This document shows, piece after piece, positions 19,376-29,467 of a DNA stretch of 64,000 nt; position 1 is the first letter of the stretch; the number at the start of each line of letters is the position of its first letter. A program made the position numbers and the translations under genes. The notes beneath the pieces were generated by a model. It did no database searches. It was not told the origin of the DNA and saw only the letters and a program-made list of their open reading frames with translations. The stretch is from Pseudomonas flexibilis (GTDB taxonomy: Bacteria > Pseudomonadota > Gammaproteobacteria > Pseudomonadales > Pseudomonadaceae): assembly GCF_000802425.1 (NCBI RefSeq), contig NZ_JRUD01000002.1:62001-126000 (forward strand). The letters run 5' to 3'.

Positions 19376-20641
19376 ATGACCGAGTCCGTGCTCGATTACA
19401 TGAACCGCCTGGGCCGCGCCGCGCGCGAGGCCTCGCGAATCACCGCGCGCGCCACCACCGCGCAGAAGAACAACGCCCTGCTGGCGGCCGCCCGCGCCCT
19501 GGACGCGGCGCGCGAGGCGCTGCTGGTCGCCAACGCCAAGGACCTGGCCGCCGGCCGGGAGAACGGCCTGGATGACGCCATGCTCGATCGCCTGGCGCTG
19601 ACCCCGGCGCGCATCGACGAGATGATCGAAGGTCTGCGCCAGGTGGCGACCCTGCCGGATCCGATCGGCACGATCCGCGACATGCGCTATCTGCCCTCGG
19701 GCATCCAGGTCGGCAAGATGCGCGTGCCGCTCGGCGTGATCGGCATCATCTACGAGTCGCGGCCCAACGTGACCATCGACGCCGCGAGCCTGTGCCTCAA
19801 GTCCGGCAACGCCACCATCCTGCGCGGCGGTTCGGAAGCCATTCACTCCAACCAGGCGATCGCCGCCTGCATCCAGCAGGGCCTGGCCGAAGCCGGCCTG
19901 CCGCCGGCCTGTGTGCAGGTGGTGGAAACCACCGACCGCGCCGCCGTGGGTGCCCTGATTACCATGCCCGAATACGTGGACGTGATCGTCCCGCGAGGCG
20001 GCAAGGGGCTGATCGAACGCATCAGTCGCGACGCCCGGGTGCCGGTGATCAAGCATCTGGACGGCGTCTGCCACGTCTACATCGACGTCGCCGCCGACCT
20101 GGACAAGGCCATTCGCGTGGCCGACAACGCCAAGACCCAGCGCTATGCGCCGTGCAACGCCATGGAAACCCTGCTGGTGCATGCCGGAATCGCCGAGCGC
20201 GTGCTGCCGCCGCTGGCCGCCATCTACCGCGCCAAGGGCGTGGAACTGCGCGGCTGTCCGGCGACCCGCGCGCTGCTCGGCGCCGACGTGCGCGAAGCCA
20301 GCGAGGACGACTGGTTCGCCGAGTACAACGCGCCGATCCTGGCGATCCGCGTGGTCGATTCGCTGGATGCCGCCATCTCGCACATCAACCACTACGGCTC
20401 GCACCACACCGACGCGATCATCACGGAGAACTTCAGCGATGCGCGGCGCTTCCTCGCCGAGGTCGACTCCAGCTCGGTGATGGTCAATGCCTCCACGCGC
20501 TTCGCCGACGGCTTCGAATACGGGCTGGGTGCCGAGATCGGCATCTCCACCGACAAGCTGCACGCCCGCGGCCCGGTAGGCCTGGAAGGCCTGACCAGCG
20601 AGAAGTACGTGGTGTACGGCGACGGGCACGTGCGCGGCTGA
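19376..20641 (+). CDS. proA: Gamma-glutamyl phosphate reductase
   Basis: NADPH-dependent reduction of gamma-glutamyl phosphate to the semialdehyde, second step of proline synthesis. 421 residues from the ATG at 19376 (MTESVLDY). Motifs: [17 protein letters not shown] near residue 118, [14 protein letters not shown] near 142, and the catalytic cysteine in [12 protein letters not shown] near 258. Its TGA overlaps the next ATG (TGATG), so nadD is translationally coupled to it. Confidence 0.97.
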   Translation: MTESVLDYMNRLGRAAREASRITARATTAQKNNALLAAARALDAAREALLVANAKDLAAGRENGLDDAMLDRLALTPARIDEMIEGLRQVATLPDPIGTIRDMRYLPSGIQVGKMRVPLGVIGIIYESRPNVTIDAASLCLKSGNATILRGGSEAIHSNQAIAACIQQGLAEAGLPPACVQVVETTDRAAVGALITMPEYVDVIVPRGGKGLIERISRDARVPVIKHLDGVCHVYIDVAADLDKAIRVADNAKTQRYAPCNAMETLLVHAGIAERVLPPLAAIYRAKGVELRGCPATRALLGADVREASEDDWFAEYNAPILAIRVVDSLDAAISHINHYGSHHTDAIITENFSDARRFLAEVDSSSVMVNASTRFADGFEYGLGAEIGISTDKLHARGPVGLEGLTSEKYVVYGDGHVRG

Positions 20642-21285
20642 TGGTACGGCGCGTCGGCATTCTGGGCGGCACCTTCGATCCGGTGCACATCGGCCATCTG
20701 CGCGGGGCGCTGGAGGTGGCGGAGCTGTTCGCCCTTGACGAAGTGCGGCTGGTACCCAGCGCCCGGCCGCCGCATCGCGAGCGACCGCAGGTGTCCGCCG
20801 ATGATCGCCTGGCCATGGTGCGCTGCGCGGTCGAAGGCGTACCGCCGCTGACTGTCGACGACCGCGAGCTGCACCGCGAACGTCCCTCCTATACCATCGA
20901 CACCCTGGAATCGCTGCGCAGCGAGCTGGCCGCCGATGACCAGCTGTTCCTGGTGCTGGGCTGGGATGCCTTCTGCGGCCTGCCCAGCTGGCACCGCTGG
21001 GAAGAACTGCTGCTGCATTGCCACCTGCTGGTGCTGCAGCGACCGGACGCTGACGTGGAGGCGCCGGATGCACTGCGCAACCTGCTGGCCGCGCGCAGTG
21101 TGAGCGATCCGCAGGCCTTGTGCGGGCCGGGCGGGCAGATTGCCTTCGTCTGGCAGACGCCGCTGGAAATCTCCGCGACTCAACTGCGCGAACGGCTGGC
21201 GCAGGGTCGCTCGATCCGCTTTCTGGTGCCGGACGCGGTGCTGGCCTACATCCAGGCGCACGGGCTGTACCCGGCGTCCCCGTGA
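20641..21285 (+). CDS. nadD: Nicotinate-nucleotide adenylyltransferase
   Basis: Makes nicotinate adenine dinucleotide from NaMN and ATP in NAD synthesis. 214 residues. The N-terminal [12 protein letters not shown] carries the HxGH nucleotidyltransferase motif, and ISATQLR near residue 180 is the second ATP-binding motif (family: ISSTxIR). The start overlaps the proA stop; rsfS follows after 24 bp. Confidence 0.97.
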   Translation: MVRRVGILGGTFDPVHIGHLRGALEVAELFALDEVRLVPSARPPHRERPQVSADDRLAMVRCAVEGVPPLTVDDRELHRERPSYTIDTLESLRSELAADDQLFLVLGWDAFCGLPSWHRWEELLLHCHLLVLQRPDADVEAPDALRNLLAARSVSDPQALCGPGGQIAFVWQTPLEISATQLRERLAQGRSIRFLVPDAVLAYIQAHGLYPASP

Positions 21286-21309
21286 ACCCCTTTCCATACG
21301 AGTATTGAT

Positions 21310-21675
21310 ATGCAGAACGAACAACTGGTCCAGGTCGCGGTCGACGCGCTGGAAGACATGAAGGCCCAGAACATCACCGTCATCGATGTGCGCGGCAAGA
21401 CCAGCGTCACCGATTTCATGGTGATTGCCAGCGGGACCTCCAACCGCCAGGTCAAGTCGATGGCCGACAACGTCATCGAGAAGGTCAAGGAACACGGCAA
21501 GCGTCCGCTGGGTTGCGAGGGCATGGAAGGCGGCGAGTGGGTGCTGATCGACCTGGGCGACGTGGTGGTGCACGCCATGCAGACCGCCACCCGCGAGTTC
21601 TATGACCTGGAGCGCCTGTGGCGCGGCGCCGAGCAGAGCCGCGCCAGCCACGGTGGCGAGCAGGAACACGAGTAA
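21310..21675 (+). CDS. rsfS: Ribosomal silencing factor RsfS
   Basis: Binds ribosomal protein L14 and blocks subunit joining when nutrients are short. 121 residues with the DUF143 fold: [23 protein letters not shown] near 26-48 and the [16 protein letters not shown] block near 75. The C-terminal tail is Glu/His-rich and not conserved. Member of the nadD-rsfS-rlmH set common in gammaproteobacteria. Confidence 0.96.
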   Translation: MQNEQLVQVAVDALEDMKAQNITVIDVRGKTSVTDFMVIASGTSNRQVKSMADNVIEKVKEHGKRPLGCEGMEGGEWVLIDLGDVVVHAMQTATREFYDLERLWRGAEQSRASHGGEQEHE

Positions 21676-21678
21676 GCC

Positions 21679-22146
21679 GTGAAGCTGCGGCTGATTGCCG
21701 TCGGCTCGCGCATGCCGCGCTGGGTCGAGGAGGGCTGGCAGGAGTATGTAAAGCGCCTGCCCACCGAGCTGAGCCTGGAGCTGGTGGAGATTCCGCTGCA
21801 CACACGCGGCAAGAACGCCGACGTGGCGCGGCTGATCCGCCAGGAGGGCGAGGCCATGCTGGCCAAGGTGCAGCCTGGCGAGCGCATCGTCACCCTGGAG
21901 GTGCAGGGCAAGGCCTGGAGCACGGAACAGCTGGCCAGTGAACTGGATCGCTGGCGTCTGGATGCGCGGACTGTCAATCTGATGGTCGGCGGTCCGGAGG
22001 GGCTGGCGCCCGAGGTCTGCGCGCGCAGCGAGCAGCGCTGGTCGCTGTCGCCGCTGACCCTGCCGCACCCGCTGGTGCGCATCCTGGTCGGCGAACAGAT
22101 CTACCGTGCCTGGACCCTGCTCAGCGGCCATCCCTATCACAAGTAG
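21679..22146 (+). CDS. rlmH: 23S rRNA (pseudouridine1915-N3)-methyltransferase
   Basis: SPOUT methyltransferase acting on 70S ribosomes at helix 69. 155 residues, the standard length, with MVGGPEGL near residue 103 and the C-terminal knot region [16 protein letters not shown] with the final HPYHK. The start is GTG, three bases after the rsfS stop, which suggests reinitiation or coupling. It precedes the elongasome genes. Confidence 0.97.
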   Translation: MKLRLIAVGSRMPRWVEEGWQEYVKRLPTELSLELVEIPLHTRGKNADVARLIRQEGEAMLAKVQPGERIVTLEVQGKAWSTEQLASELDRWRLDARTVNLMVGGPEGLAPEVCARSEQRWSLSPLTLPHPLVRILVGEQIYRAWTLLSGHPYHK

Positions 22147-22158
22147 CGTGTAGTACCG

Positions 22159-24057
22159 ATGCCGGATTCGCTCTACCTGCAGGATCATCAACGCGACGCG
22201 CGCCTCGTGCGTCGGCGCATGCTTGCGGGCGCGGTGGCGATCGGGCTCCTCACGCTGATGCTGATCGGGCGTATGTACTACCTGCAGGTGATCCAGTACG
22301 AACACCACTCCACGCTGTCGGAAAGCAACCGGGTCCATGTCCAGCCGATCCCGCCCAACCGCGGGCTGATCTACGATCGCAATGGGGTAATCCTGGCGGA
22401 GAACCGCCCGAGCTTCAGCCTGACCGTGACCCGCGAGCGGGCCAAGGACTGGCAGGCGGAGCTGGATCGGGTGGTGGAGATTCTCGGTCTTGGCGATAGC
22501 GAGCGAGCGCTGTTCGAAAAGCGCGTGCGCCAGGGGCGGCGGCCGTTCGAGCCGGTGCCCATCATGTTCGAGCTGTCCGAGGAACAGATTGCCCGCATCG
22601 CGGTGAACCAGTTCCAGCTGCCGGGTGTGGAAGTGACCGCGCAACTGGTGCGCCACTACCCGCAGCAGGAGCATTTCGCCCATTCGGTGGGCTATGTCGG
22701 GCGCATCAACGAGCAGGAGCTAAAGCGCCTCGATCCGATCAACTACAGCGGTACCCACCACGTGGGCAAGACCGGCCTGGAGCGCTTCTACGAGGACGAC
22801 CTGCACGGCACGGTCGGCTACGAGGAAGTCGAGACCAACGCCCGGGGCCGGGTGTTGCGGGTGCTCAAGCGCACGCCACCGGTGCCTGGCAAGGATCTGG
22901 TGCTGACCCTCGACAGCCGTCTGCAGGCCGCCGCCGAGGCCGCCCTCGGCGGTCGGCGCGGTGCGGTGGTGGCCATCGAGCCGACCACCGGCGAGATTCT
23001 CGCCGTGGTCAGCCAGCCCAGCTTCGATCCCAACCTGTTCGTCACCGGCATCAGCTTTCGCAAGTACGCCGAGCTCAGCGAGTCCATCGACCGGCCGCTG
23101 TACAACCGGGTAATGCGCGGACTGTACCCGCCGGGCTCGACCATCAAGCCGATGGTGGTCGTGGCCGGTCTGGACGCCAAGGCCATCACCCCGCAGACCA
23201 AGGTGTTCGACCCCGGCTACTACCAGCTGCCCAATGTGTCGCACAAGTACCGCAACTGGAACCGCTACGGTGACGGCTGGGTGGACCTGGACCTGGCCAT
23301 TGCCCGCTCCAACGATACCTACTTCTACGATCTGGCCCACAAGCTGGGCATCGACCAGTTGCACGACTACATGACCCGCTTCGGTTTTGGTACCCGGGTC
23401 GCCCTGGATGTTTTCGAGGAAACCGCCGGCCTGATGCCGTCGCGGGAATGGAAGCAGCGCCGTTACCGACAAGTTTGGTACCCGGGCGAAACGCTCATCC
23501 TCGGCATCGGTCAGGGCTACATGCAGGCCACGCCGCTGCAGTTGGCCCAGGCCACCGCGCTGATGGCCACGCGCGGCAAGTGGATTCGGCCCCACCTGGC
23601 GAAAAGCGTGGGCGGTGTGCCGCCGGTGGACACCAATCCGGTTCCCGACATCGAGCTGCGTGATCCGCGTTTCTGGGACCACGCTCGCGAGGGCATGGAG
23701 TCGGTGGTGCATGGCCCGCGCGGCACGGCGCGGCGCATCGGGCTGGATTCTCCGTACCGTATTGCCGGCAAGAGCGGTACCGCCCAGGTGGTGGCCATCA
23801 AGCAGGGCGAGAAGTACGACAGCGAGAAGCTGGAGGAGCGACATCGCGACCACGCGCTGTTCGTGGCCTACGCGCCGGCGGATGATCCCCGGATCGCCGT
23901 GGCGGTGATGGTCGAAAACGGCGAGTCGGGCAGTGGCGTGGCCGGGCCGGTGGCCCGCCAGGTCATGGATGCCTGGCTGCTCGATGAGCAGGGCCAGCTC
24001 AAGCCCAAGTTCGCTCCGCCACAAGCCCCGAAGGTGGTGAACAACCGTGGCAACTGA
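22159..24057 (+). CDS. mrdA: Penicillin-binding protein 2 (elongasome transpeptidase)
   Basis: Class B PBP that cross-links peptidoglycan during cell elongation. 632 residues. A cytoplasmic N-terminus with several arginines precedes one membrane anchor (about 21-42). The dimerisation/pedestal domain covers about 55-230. The transpeptidase has Ser327 in GSTIKP (SxxK), the SND motif at 384-386 (the SxD form found in PBP2), and KSGT from Lys538. It overlaps rodA by 11 bp. The partner is RodA; cephalosporin and mecillinam binding is expected from the family. Confidence 0.97.
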   Translation: MPDSLYLQDHQRDARLVRRRMLAGAVAIGLLTLMLIGRMYYLQVIQYEHHSTLSESNRVHVQPIPPNRGLIYDRNGVILAENRPSFSLTVTRERAKDWQAELDRVVEILGLGDSERALFEKRVRQGRRPFEPVPIMFELSEEQIARIAVNQFQLPGVEVTAQLVRHYPQQEHFAHSVGYVGRINEQELKRLDPINYSGTHHVGKTGLERFYEDDLHGTVGYEEVETNARGRVLRVLKRTPPVPGKDLVLTLDSRLQAAAEAALGGRRGAVVAIEPTTGEILAVVSQPSFDPNLFVTGISFRKYAELSESIDRPLYNRVMRGLYPPGSTIKPMVVVAGLDAKAITPQTKVFDPGYYQLPNVSHKYRNWNRYGDGWVDLDLAIARSNDTYFYDLAHKLGIDQLHDYMTRFGFGTRVALDVFEETAGLMPSREWKQRRYRQVWYPGETLILGIGQGYMQATPLQLAQATALMATRGKWIRPHLAKSVGGVPPVDTNPVPDIELRDPRFWDHAREGMESVVHGPRGTARRIGLDSPYRIAGKSGTAQVVAIKQGEKYDSEKLEERHRDHALFVAYAPADDPRIAVAVMVENGESGSGVAGPVARQVMDAWLLDEQGQLKPKFAPPQAPKVVNNRGN

Positions 24058-25186
24058 ATTCAACCGTTCCCTGTCCGATCATGATCCGCTGAGCCGTCGG
24101 GCCAGCCTGCTGCAGCGTCTGCACATCGACGGTGTGCTGTTGCTGTTGCTGCTGACCCTGGCCGCTGCGAGCCTGTTCATCCTGTATTCGGCCAGCGGCA
24201 AGAATGTCGAGCTGCTGATCAAGCAGGCCACCTCGTTCGGGATCGGCCTGCTGGCCATGCTGCTGATTGCGCAGCTCGATCCACGCTTCATGGCCCGCTG
24301 GATACCCTTCGGCTACGCGTTTGGCCTGGTGCTGCTGGTGTGGGTGGAGCTGTTCGGCTACACCGCGATGGGCGCCACTCGCTGGATCAACATTCCGGGG
24401 GTGATCCGTTTCCAGCCGGCCGAGCTGATGAAGATCCTCATGCCGGCAACCATCGCCTGGTACCTGGCTCGCCACAACCTGCCGCCGAATCTGAAACACA
24501 CCGCCTGGGCACTGGTGCTGATCGGCATGCCGTTCGTGCTGATTCTCAAACAGCCGGACCTGGGCACCTCGCTGCTGATCCTCGCCTCCGGCGCCTTCGT
24601 GCTGTTCGTCGCCGGCCTGCGCTGGCGCTGGGTGATCGGCGCCGCCGCCGCCGCGATACCGGTGGCGGTGTTCATGTGGCTGTTCGTGATGCACCAGTAC
24701 CAGAAGCAGCGGGTGCTGACCTTCCTCGACCCGGAAAGCGATCCGCTGGGAACGGGCTGGAACATCATCCAGTCCAAGGCGGCGATCGGTTCGGGGGGGG
24801 TGTTTGGCAAGGGCTGGTTGCAGGGGACGCAGTCGCACCTGGATTTTTTGCCGGAAAGCCACACCGACTTTATCATTGCCGTGCTTGGTGAAGAGTTCGG
24901 CCTGGTCGGCATCTGCCTGCTCCTGCTGCTCTATCTGTTGCTGCTGGCGCGTGGCATGGTCATCACCGTGCAGGCGCAGAGCCTGTTCGGCAAGTTGTGG
25001 GCCGGCGGCCTGACGCTGACCTTCTTCGTCTATGTGTTCGTCAACATCGGCATGGTGAGCGGTCTGCTGCCGGTGGTGGGGGTTCCGCTTCCTTTCATCA
25101 GCTACGGCGGTACGTCGCTGGTTACGCTGTTGTCCGGATTCGGCGTTTTGATGGCGATCCACACCCATCGCAAGTGGATCACCTAA
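24047..25186 (+). CDS. rodA: Rod-shape glycosyltransferase RodA
   Basis: SEDS-family peptidoglycan polymerase that works with PBP2 in the elongasome. 379 residues with about ten membrane segments. Conserved blocks: GATRWINIPG near residue 106, FQPAELMKI near 120, PESHTDFIIAVLGEEFGL near 270, and the C-terminal signature LPVVGVPLPFISYGGTS near 343. The start is GTG at 24047 inside the end of mrdA, so translation is coupled. Its TAA overlaps an ATG (TAATG) four codons before the preferred mltB start. Confidence 0.96.
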   Translation: MATEFNRSLSDHDPLSRRASLLQRLHIDGVLLLLLLTLAAASLFILYSASGKNVELLIKQATSFGIGLLAMLLIAQLDPRFMARWIPFGYAFGLVLLVWVELFGYTAMGATRWINIPGVIRFQPAELMKILMPATIAWYLARHNLPPNLKHTAWALVLIGMPFVLILKQPDLGTSLLILASGAFVLFVAGLRWRWVIGAAAAAIPVAVFMWLFVMHQYQKQRVLTFLDPESDPLGTGWNIIQSKAAIGSGGVFGKGWLQGTQSHLDFLPESHTDFIIAVLGEEFGLVGICLLLLLYLLLLARGMVITVQAQSLFGKLWAGGLTLTFFVYVFVNIGMVSGLLPVVGVPLPFISYGGTSLVTLLSGFGVLMAIHTHRKWIT

Positions 25187-25197
25187 TGAGGACCGCT

Positions 25198-26205
25198 ATG
25201 CGCAAGAGTGCCCAACGACTGATTCATGCCCTGCTGGGCTTGTGCGCAGCGGGCTGCGTGCCCGTCAGCGGCGCGTCCAGCGGTGATTACCAGGGCTCGG
25301 CGCAGGTGCGCGAGCTGATCGAGGAAATGACCCTATCCCATGGCTTCGCCGCCGAGCAGCTCGAAGCGCTGTTTGCCGAGGCGGAGCGCAAGCAGGTCAT
25401 TCTCGAGGCCATTTCCCGACCCGCCGAGCGGGTCAAGCCGTGGAGCGAGTACCGGCCGATCTTCCTCACCGATGCCCGCATTGCCCGCGGCGTGGATTTC
25501 TGGCGCGAGCACGAGGCGGCGCTGAGTCGCGCCGAACGCGAATATGGCGTGCCGGCCGAGGTGATCGTCGCCATCATCGGCGTGGAAACCTTCTACGGGC
25601 GCAACACCGGCAGCTACCGTGTGCTGGATGCACTGTCCACGCTGTGCTTCGACTACCCGCCGCGTGCGCCGTTCTTCTGTCAGCAGCTGCGCGAGTTCCT
25701 GTTGCTGGCGCGGGAGGAACAGGTCGACCCGCTGCGCCTGAAGGGCTCCTACGCCGGGGCGATGGGCTTGCCGCAGTTCATGCCCGGCAGCTTCCGCGCC
25801 TATGCAGTCGACTTCGACGGTGATGGCCGCATCGATATCTGGAACAACCCGGTGGATGCCATCGGCAGTGTGGCCAGCTATTTCAAGCGTCATGGCTGGG
25901 TCACCGGCGCCAGCGTGGTCAGCCGGGTGCAGGCCGATGGCGAGCGGGTCGAGGAGGGCATCAGCCCCGGTCTGGAGCCGACCCTGAGCGTGGCAGAGCT
26001 GCGCGAGTTGGGCTGGCGTTCGGAGCTGCCGCTCGATGACGGTCTGTCGGTCACGGCCATCCGCTTCGACGGTGAGGCCGGCGAGGAATACTGGCTCGGA
26101 CTGTCCAATTTCTACGTCATCACCCGCTACAACCGCAGCGCCATGTACGCGATGGCCGTCCATCAGCTGGGCGAGGCGCTGGTGCAGGCCAGGGGGAATC
26201 GTTGA
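25198..26205 (+). CDS. mltB: Membrane-bound lytic transglycosylase B
   Basis: Lipoprotein that cleaves glycan strands to 1,6-anhydro-muropeptides. 335 residues. Signal peptide with a lipobox-like CAAGC and Cys20; catalytic Glu130 in GVETFYGRN; LKGSYAGAMGLPQFMPGSF near residue 180; the FDGDGRIDIWNNPVDAIGS block near 205. Two ATGs compete: 25186, which overlaps the rodA stop, and 25198, which has AGGA at a good distance; I prefer the second. Its stop overlaps the rlpA ATG. A second family member lies at 30581-31846. Confidence 0.95.
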   Translation: MRKSAQRLIHALLGLCAAGCVPVSGASSGDYQGSAQVRELIEEMTLSHGFAAEQLEALFAEAERKQVILEAISRPAERVKPWSEYRPIFLTDARIARGVDFWREHEAALSRAEREYGVPAEVIVAIIGVETFYGRNTGSYRVLDALSTLCFDYPPRAPFFCQQLREFLLLAREEQVDPLRLKGSYAGAMGLPQFMPGSFRAYAVDFDGDGRIDIWNNPVDAIGSVASYFKRHGWVTGASVVSRVQADGERVEEGISPGLEPTLSVAELRELGWRSELPLDDGLSVTAIRFDGEAGEEYWLGLSNFYVITRYNRSAMYAMAVHQLGEALVQARGNR

Positions 26206-27164
26206 TGCGTGTTCTGCTTCCGACGCTGCTGGCCGCGCTGCTGCTGGCCGGTTGTTCGAGCCCGCCGAGCGGCACCCCGTCCACGTCGTCCGCCGGCACG
26301 TCGAGTTATGCGCGACCTCACAAGGACGGCGCGCCCTGGTGGGACGTGGACGTCTCGAAGATTCCGGACGCCGTGCCCATGCCGCATTACGGACGGGTCA
26401 AGGCCAACCCCTACACGGTACTGGGCAAGAGCTACTACCCGATCAATGATGCGCGGACCTACCGGGAAACCGGCACCGCGTCCTGGTATGGCACCAAGTT
26501 CCACGATCAGCTCACCGCCAATGGCGAGCGCTACGACCTGTACGGGATGACCGCTGCCCATAAGACCCTGCCGCTGCCCAGCTACGTGCGGGTCACCAAC
26601 CTGGACAACGGACGCAAGGTGGTGCTGCGCGTCAACGACCGTGGCCCCTTCTATTCCGACCGCATCATCGACCTGTCCTTCGCGGCGGCGAAGAAGCTCG
26701 GTTTCGCCGAGAGCGGCACGGCGCGGGTGCATGTCGAAGGCATCGACCCCTACCAGTGGTGGGCCGAACGCGGGAAGCCGGTCCCCAGCGTACTGGCGCA
26801 GCCGGCGACGGGGTCGTTCGCGTCGAGTGCGCCGGGACAGGTCGAGCAGTACGTTCCGCCGCCTACCCAGCATGCCGCGGCGGTCTTGCCGGTTCAGGTG
26901 TCCACCCCCTCGACGGCCATTCCGGACAAGGGCTTCTACCTGCAAGTCGGGGCGTTCGCCAACCCGGATGCCGCCGAACTGCTGCGTGCCCAGCTGAGCG
27001 AAACGGTCTCCGTACCGGTGTTCATCAGCTCGGTGGTGCATAATCGCCAGGTGCTGCACCGTGTCCGGCTGGGGCCGATCGGCACTTCCGACGAGGCGCA
27101 GCGTCTGCAGCAAAGCGTGCGCCTGGCCAACCTGGGTGCGCCACAATTGGTGCGTCCCGACTGA
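26205..27164 (+). CDS. rlpA: Septal-ring lytic transglycosylase RlpA (SPOR lipoprotein)
   Basis: Outer-membrane lipoprotein that cuts denuded glycan strands, needed for daughter-cell separation in P. aeruginosa. 319 residues. Lipobox LLLAGC with Cys17; double-psi beta-barrel at about 88-180 with the catalytic pair His119 and Asp145 (NDRGPF); a Ser/Pro linker; C-terminal SPOR domain (about 245-319, starting GFYLQVGAF) that binds denuded septal peptidoglycan. Its ATG overlaps the mltB stop by one base (TGATG). Confidence 0.96.
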   Translation: MRVLLPTLLAALLLAGCSSPPSGTPSTSSAGTSSYARPHKDGAPWWDVDVSKIPDAVPMPHYGRVKANPYTVLGKSYYPINDARTYRETGTASWYGTKFHDQLTANGERYDLYGMTAAHKTLPLPSYVRVTNLDNGRKVVLRVNDRGPFYSDRIIDLSFAAAKKLGFAESGTARVHVEGIDPYQWWAERGKPVPSVLAQPATGSFASSAPGQVEQYVPPPTQHAAAVLPVQVSTPSTAIPDKGFYLQVGAFANPDAAELLRAQLSETVSVPVFISSVVHNRQVLHRVRLGPIGTSDEAQRLQQSVRLANLGAPQLVRPD

Positions 27165-27293
27165 GCGGGTCGTTGCCGGTTCTGTGACAACGCGCGTGGC
27201 TCGTTCCGCGTTGTGAACTAATGTTCTTTTCACTTGTCAGATGGGGCTTTGGCCTCACGGCTTCGTTTTGATTCGATTTTTGTAGGGAGAAGG

Positions 27294-28454
27294 ATGAACA
27301 TCTTCAGTTTTGCCCCCCGTGTATTGGCGTCCTTCCTGGCGTTTGGCGTTTCGGTGAGCTGGGCCGCCGAGCCGATCATTCCGGCCGCGCCGCAACTGGC
27401 GGCCAAGTCCTATGTGCTGATGGACGCCGCCAGCGGCCAGGTACTGGTGGAGCATAACGGCGACGAGCGCCTGCCTCCGGCCAGCCTCACCAAGCTGATG
27501 ACCGCCTACCTGGCCACCCTGGAGATCAACCGCGGGCAGATCCGTGAAGAGGACAAGGTGCATGTCAGTGAAAAGGCCTGGCGCACCGGCGGTTCGCGCA
27601 TGTTCATCCAGGTTGGCAGCCAGGTCTCGGTAAGCGATCTGCTGCATGGGGTCATCATCCAGTCGGGCAACGACGCCAGTGTGGCGCTGGCCGAGCACAT
27701 TGCCGGCAGCGAAGACGCCTTCGCCGACCTCATGAACCAGCAGGCCCAGCGCCTGGGGCTGACCAACACCCAATTCCGCAACGCCACCGGTCTGCCGCAC
27801 CCGGAGCACTATTCCTCGGCGCACGACATGGCCAAACTGGCGCGCGCGATCATCTACGACGACCCGCAGCACTACGCCATCTACAAGCAGAAGGAATTCT
27901 TCTGGAACAACATCCGCCAGCCCAACCGCAACCTTTTGCTGTGGCGTGATCCGACGGTGGACGGACTGAAGACCGGCCACACCGACGAAGCCGGTTATTG
28001 CCTGGTGGCCTCCGCCGAACGGGATGGCCAGCGACTGATCACCGCGGTATTCGGCACGAGCGGCGAAGAGGCGCGCTCGGCTGAAACGCAGAAGCTGCTC
28101 ACCTACGGCTTCCGCTTCTTCGAAACCCGTACCTTCTACGAGAAAGGCCAGGCCCTCACCCGTGCCCGGGTCTGGAAGGGCGCCGAGAACGAGATCGAGG
28201 CCGGCCTGCGGGAAAACCTGACACTCACGGTGCCGCGCGGGCGCAGCCAGCAGCTGCAGGCCACACTGCAGCTGGATCGTCAGTTGATGGCGCCGATCGA
28301 GCAGGGCGCCGTGATCGGCAAGGTGGAAGTCCGCGACGGCGACAAGGTGATCCACACGGCCGACCTGATCGCCCTGGAAGGGGTGGAGCAGGGTGGCTTT
28401 TTTGCCCGTCTCTGGGATAGTATCCGACTGTTTTTCTACGGCTTGTTCAACTGA
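27294..28454 (+). CDS. dacC: D-alanyl-D-alanine carboxypeptidase (PBP5/6 family)
   Basis: Trims the terminal D-Ala of peptidoglycan stem peptides in the periplasm. 386 residues. Signal peptide to about residue 25; SLTK from Ser64; SGN at 124-126; KTG at 226-228; then a beta-rich PBP5 C-terminal domain and a terminal amphipathic helix (GFFARLWDSIRLFFYGLFN) that anchors it to the membrane. The ATG at 27294 has AGGGAGAAGG just upstream. The 129-bp gap after rlpA and the terminator at 28473 suggest a unit of its own. Confidence 0.96.
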   Translation: MNIFSFAPRVLASFLAFGVSVSWAAEPIIPAAPQLAAKSYVLMDAASGQVLVEHNGDERLPPASLTKLMTAYLATLEINRGQIREEDKVHVSEKAWRTGGSRMFIQVGSQVSVSDLLHGVIIQSGNDASVALAEHIAGSEDAFADLMNQQAQRLGLTNTQFRNATGLPHPEHYSSAHDMAKLARAIIYDDPQHYAIYKQKEFFWNNIRQPNRNLLLWRDPTVDGLKTGHTDEAGYCLVASAERDGQRLITAVFGTSGEEARSAETQKLLTYGFRFFETRTFYEKGQALTRARVWKGAENEIEAGLRENLTLTVPRGRSQQLQATLQLDRQLMAPIEQGAVIGKVEVRDGDKVIHTADLIALEGVEQGGFFARLWDSIRLFFYGLFN

Positions 28455-28472
28455 CAGCCCGTGTTGAACGTC

Positions 28473-28496
28473 AGCCCGCCCACCGGCGGGCTTTCG
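28473..28496 (+). terminator. Rho-independent terminator after dacC
   Basis: Eight-base-pair GC stem (AGCCCGCC and GGCGGGCT) with a four-base loop, followed by TTCGTGCTTGT. It lies 18 bp after the dacC stop and 40 bp before the ybeD start; the U-tract is imperfect. Confidence 0.7.
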
Positions 28497-28535
28497 TGCT
28501 TGTGGATCACGAGTCCATCTACAGAAGTTGTGGTT

Positions 28536-28808
28536 ATGAACGACGTACAAGCTCCAAAAATCGAGTTTCCCTGCGAGCGCTACCCCATCAAGGTGATCGG
28601 CGACGCCGGCGAAGGCTTCGCCGCGCTGGTCATCGAGATCATGCGCCGGCATGTGGCCGATTTTGACGAAAACACCCTGGTCATGCGGGACAGCAGCAAG
28701 GGTCGCTTCATGTCCGTGCAGGTGCTGATCACCGCCTCCGGTCCTGACCAGTTGCAGGCCATCCATATGGATCTTCGCGCCACCGGGCGCGTGCACATGG
28801 TGCTCTGA
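28536..28808 (+). CDS. ybeD: DUF493 protein YbeD
   Basis: 90 residues from the ATG at 28536. ACT-like small fold typical of the YbeD family: [18 protein letters not shown] at the start and a conserved SSKGRFMSV block near residue 55. It is found next to lipB across gammaproteobacteria, but its role is not established; regulation of lipoate synthesis is only guilt by association. Its TGA overlaps the lipB ATG. Confidence 0.92.
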   Translation: MNDVQAPKIEFPCERYPIKVIGDAGEGFAALVIEIMRRHVADFDENTLVMRDSSKGRFMSVQVLITASGPDQLQAIHMDLRATGRVHMVL

Positions 28809-29467
28809 TGGCGGCCGGGCTGCTGGGGGTGCGTGAGCTCGGCCTGGTGGAATACCTGCCGACCTGGCAGGCCATGCAGCGCTTCACCCAGGAGCGCGAT
28901 GAACAGACCGGCGACGAGATCTGGCTTTTGCAGCATCCGCCAGTCTTCACCCAGGGCCAGGCCGGCAAGGCCGAACATGTGCTGTTTCCCGGTGACATCC
29001 CCGTGGTGCAGGTGGACCGTGGCGGCCAGGTGACCTACCACGGCCCCGGCCAGCTGGTGGTCTATCTGCTGATCGATGTGCGCCGACACAACCTGGGCGT
29101 GCGCGATCTGGTCAGCCGCATCGAGCAGAGTCTGGTGGATCTGCTGGCGGGCTACGGTGTTTCGGCGGCGGCGCGCCCCGATGCCCCGGGCGTCTATGTC
29201 GACGGTGCCAAGATCGCCTCGCTGGGCCTGCGCATCCGCCGCGGCTGCTCCTTCCATGGCCTGGCGCTCAATCTGGACATGGACATGCAGCCGTTCCGGC
29301 GCATCAATCCCTGTGGCTATGCCGGACTGGCCATGACCCAGCTGCGTGACCTGCTGGGTCGGCCTATCGATTTTTCCGAGGTGAGTGCCCGCTTGCGCGA
29401 TCAGCTCGTCACACACCTCGACTATGCAGGTTTCAAGGCCCTCGAGGGCGGGATCGAATCGCTATGA
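28808..29467 (+). CDS. lipB: Octanoyl-[ACP]:protein N-octanoyltransferase
   Basis: Transfers octanoyl from ACP to lipoyl domains of E2 and GcvH proteins. 219 residues. [15 protein letters not shown] near residue 72 is the binding loop; Lys135 (DGAKIASLG) and Cys169 (NPCGYAGL) form the catalytic dyad. It overlaps ybeD at the start and lipA at the end (ATGA), so all three genes are coupled. Confidence 0.97.
   Translation: MAAGLLGVRELGLVEYLPTWQAMQRFTQERDEQTGDEIWLLQHPPVFTQGQAGKAEHVLFPGDIPVVQVDRGGQVTYHGPGQLVVYLLIDVRRHNLGVRDLVSRIEQSLVDLLAGYGVSAAARPDAPGVYVDGAKIASLGLRIRRGCSFHGLALNLDMDMQPFRRINPCGYAGLAMTQLRDLLGRPIDFSEVSARLRDQLVTHLDYAGFKALEGGIESL

Noticed and set aside
20392-22683. Minus-strand ORF of 763 codons opposite proA-mrdA
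   Set aside because: Spans several real coupled genes on the other strand and has no recognisable domain.
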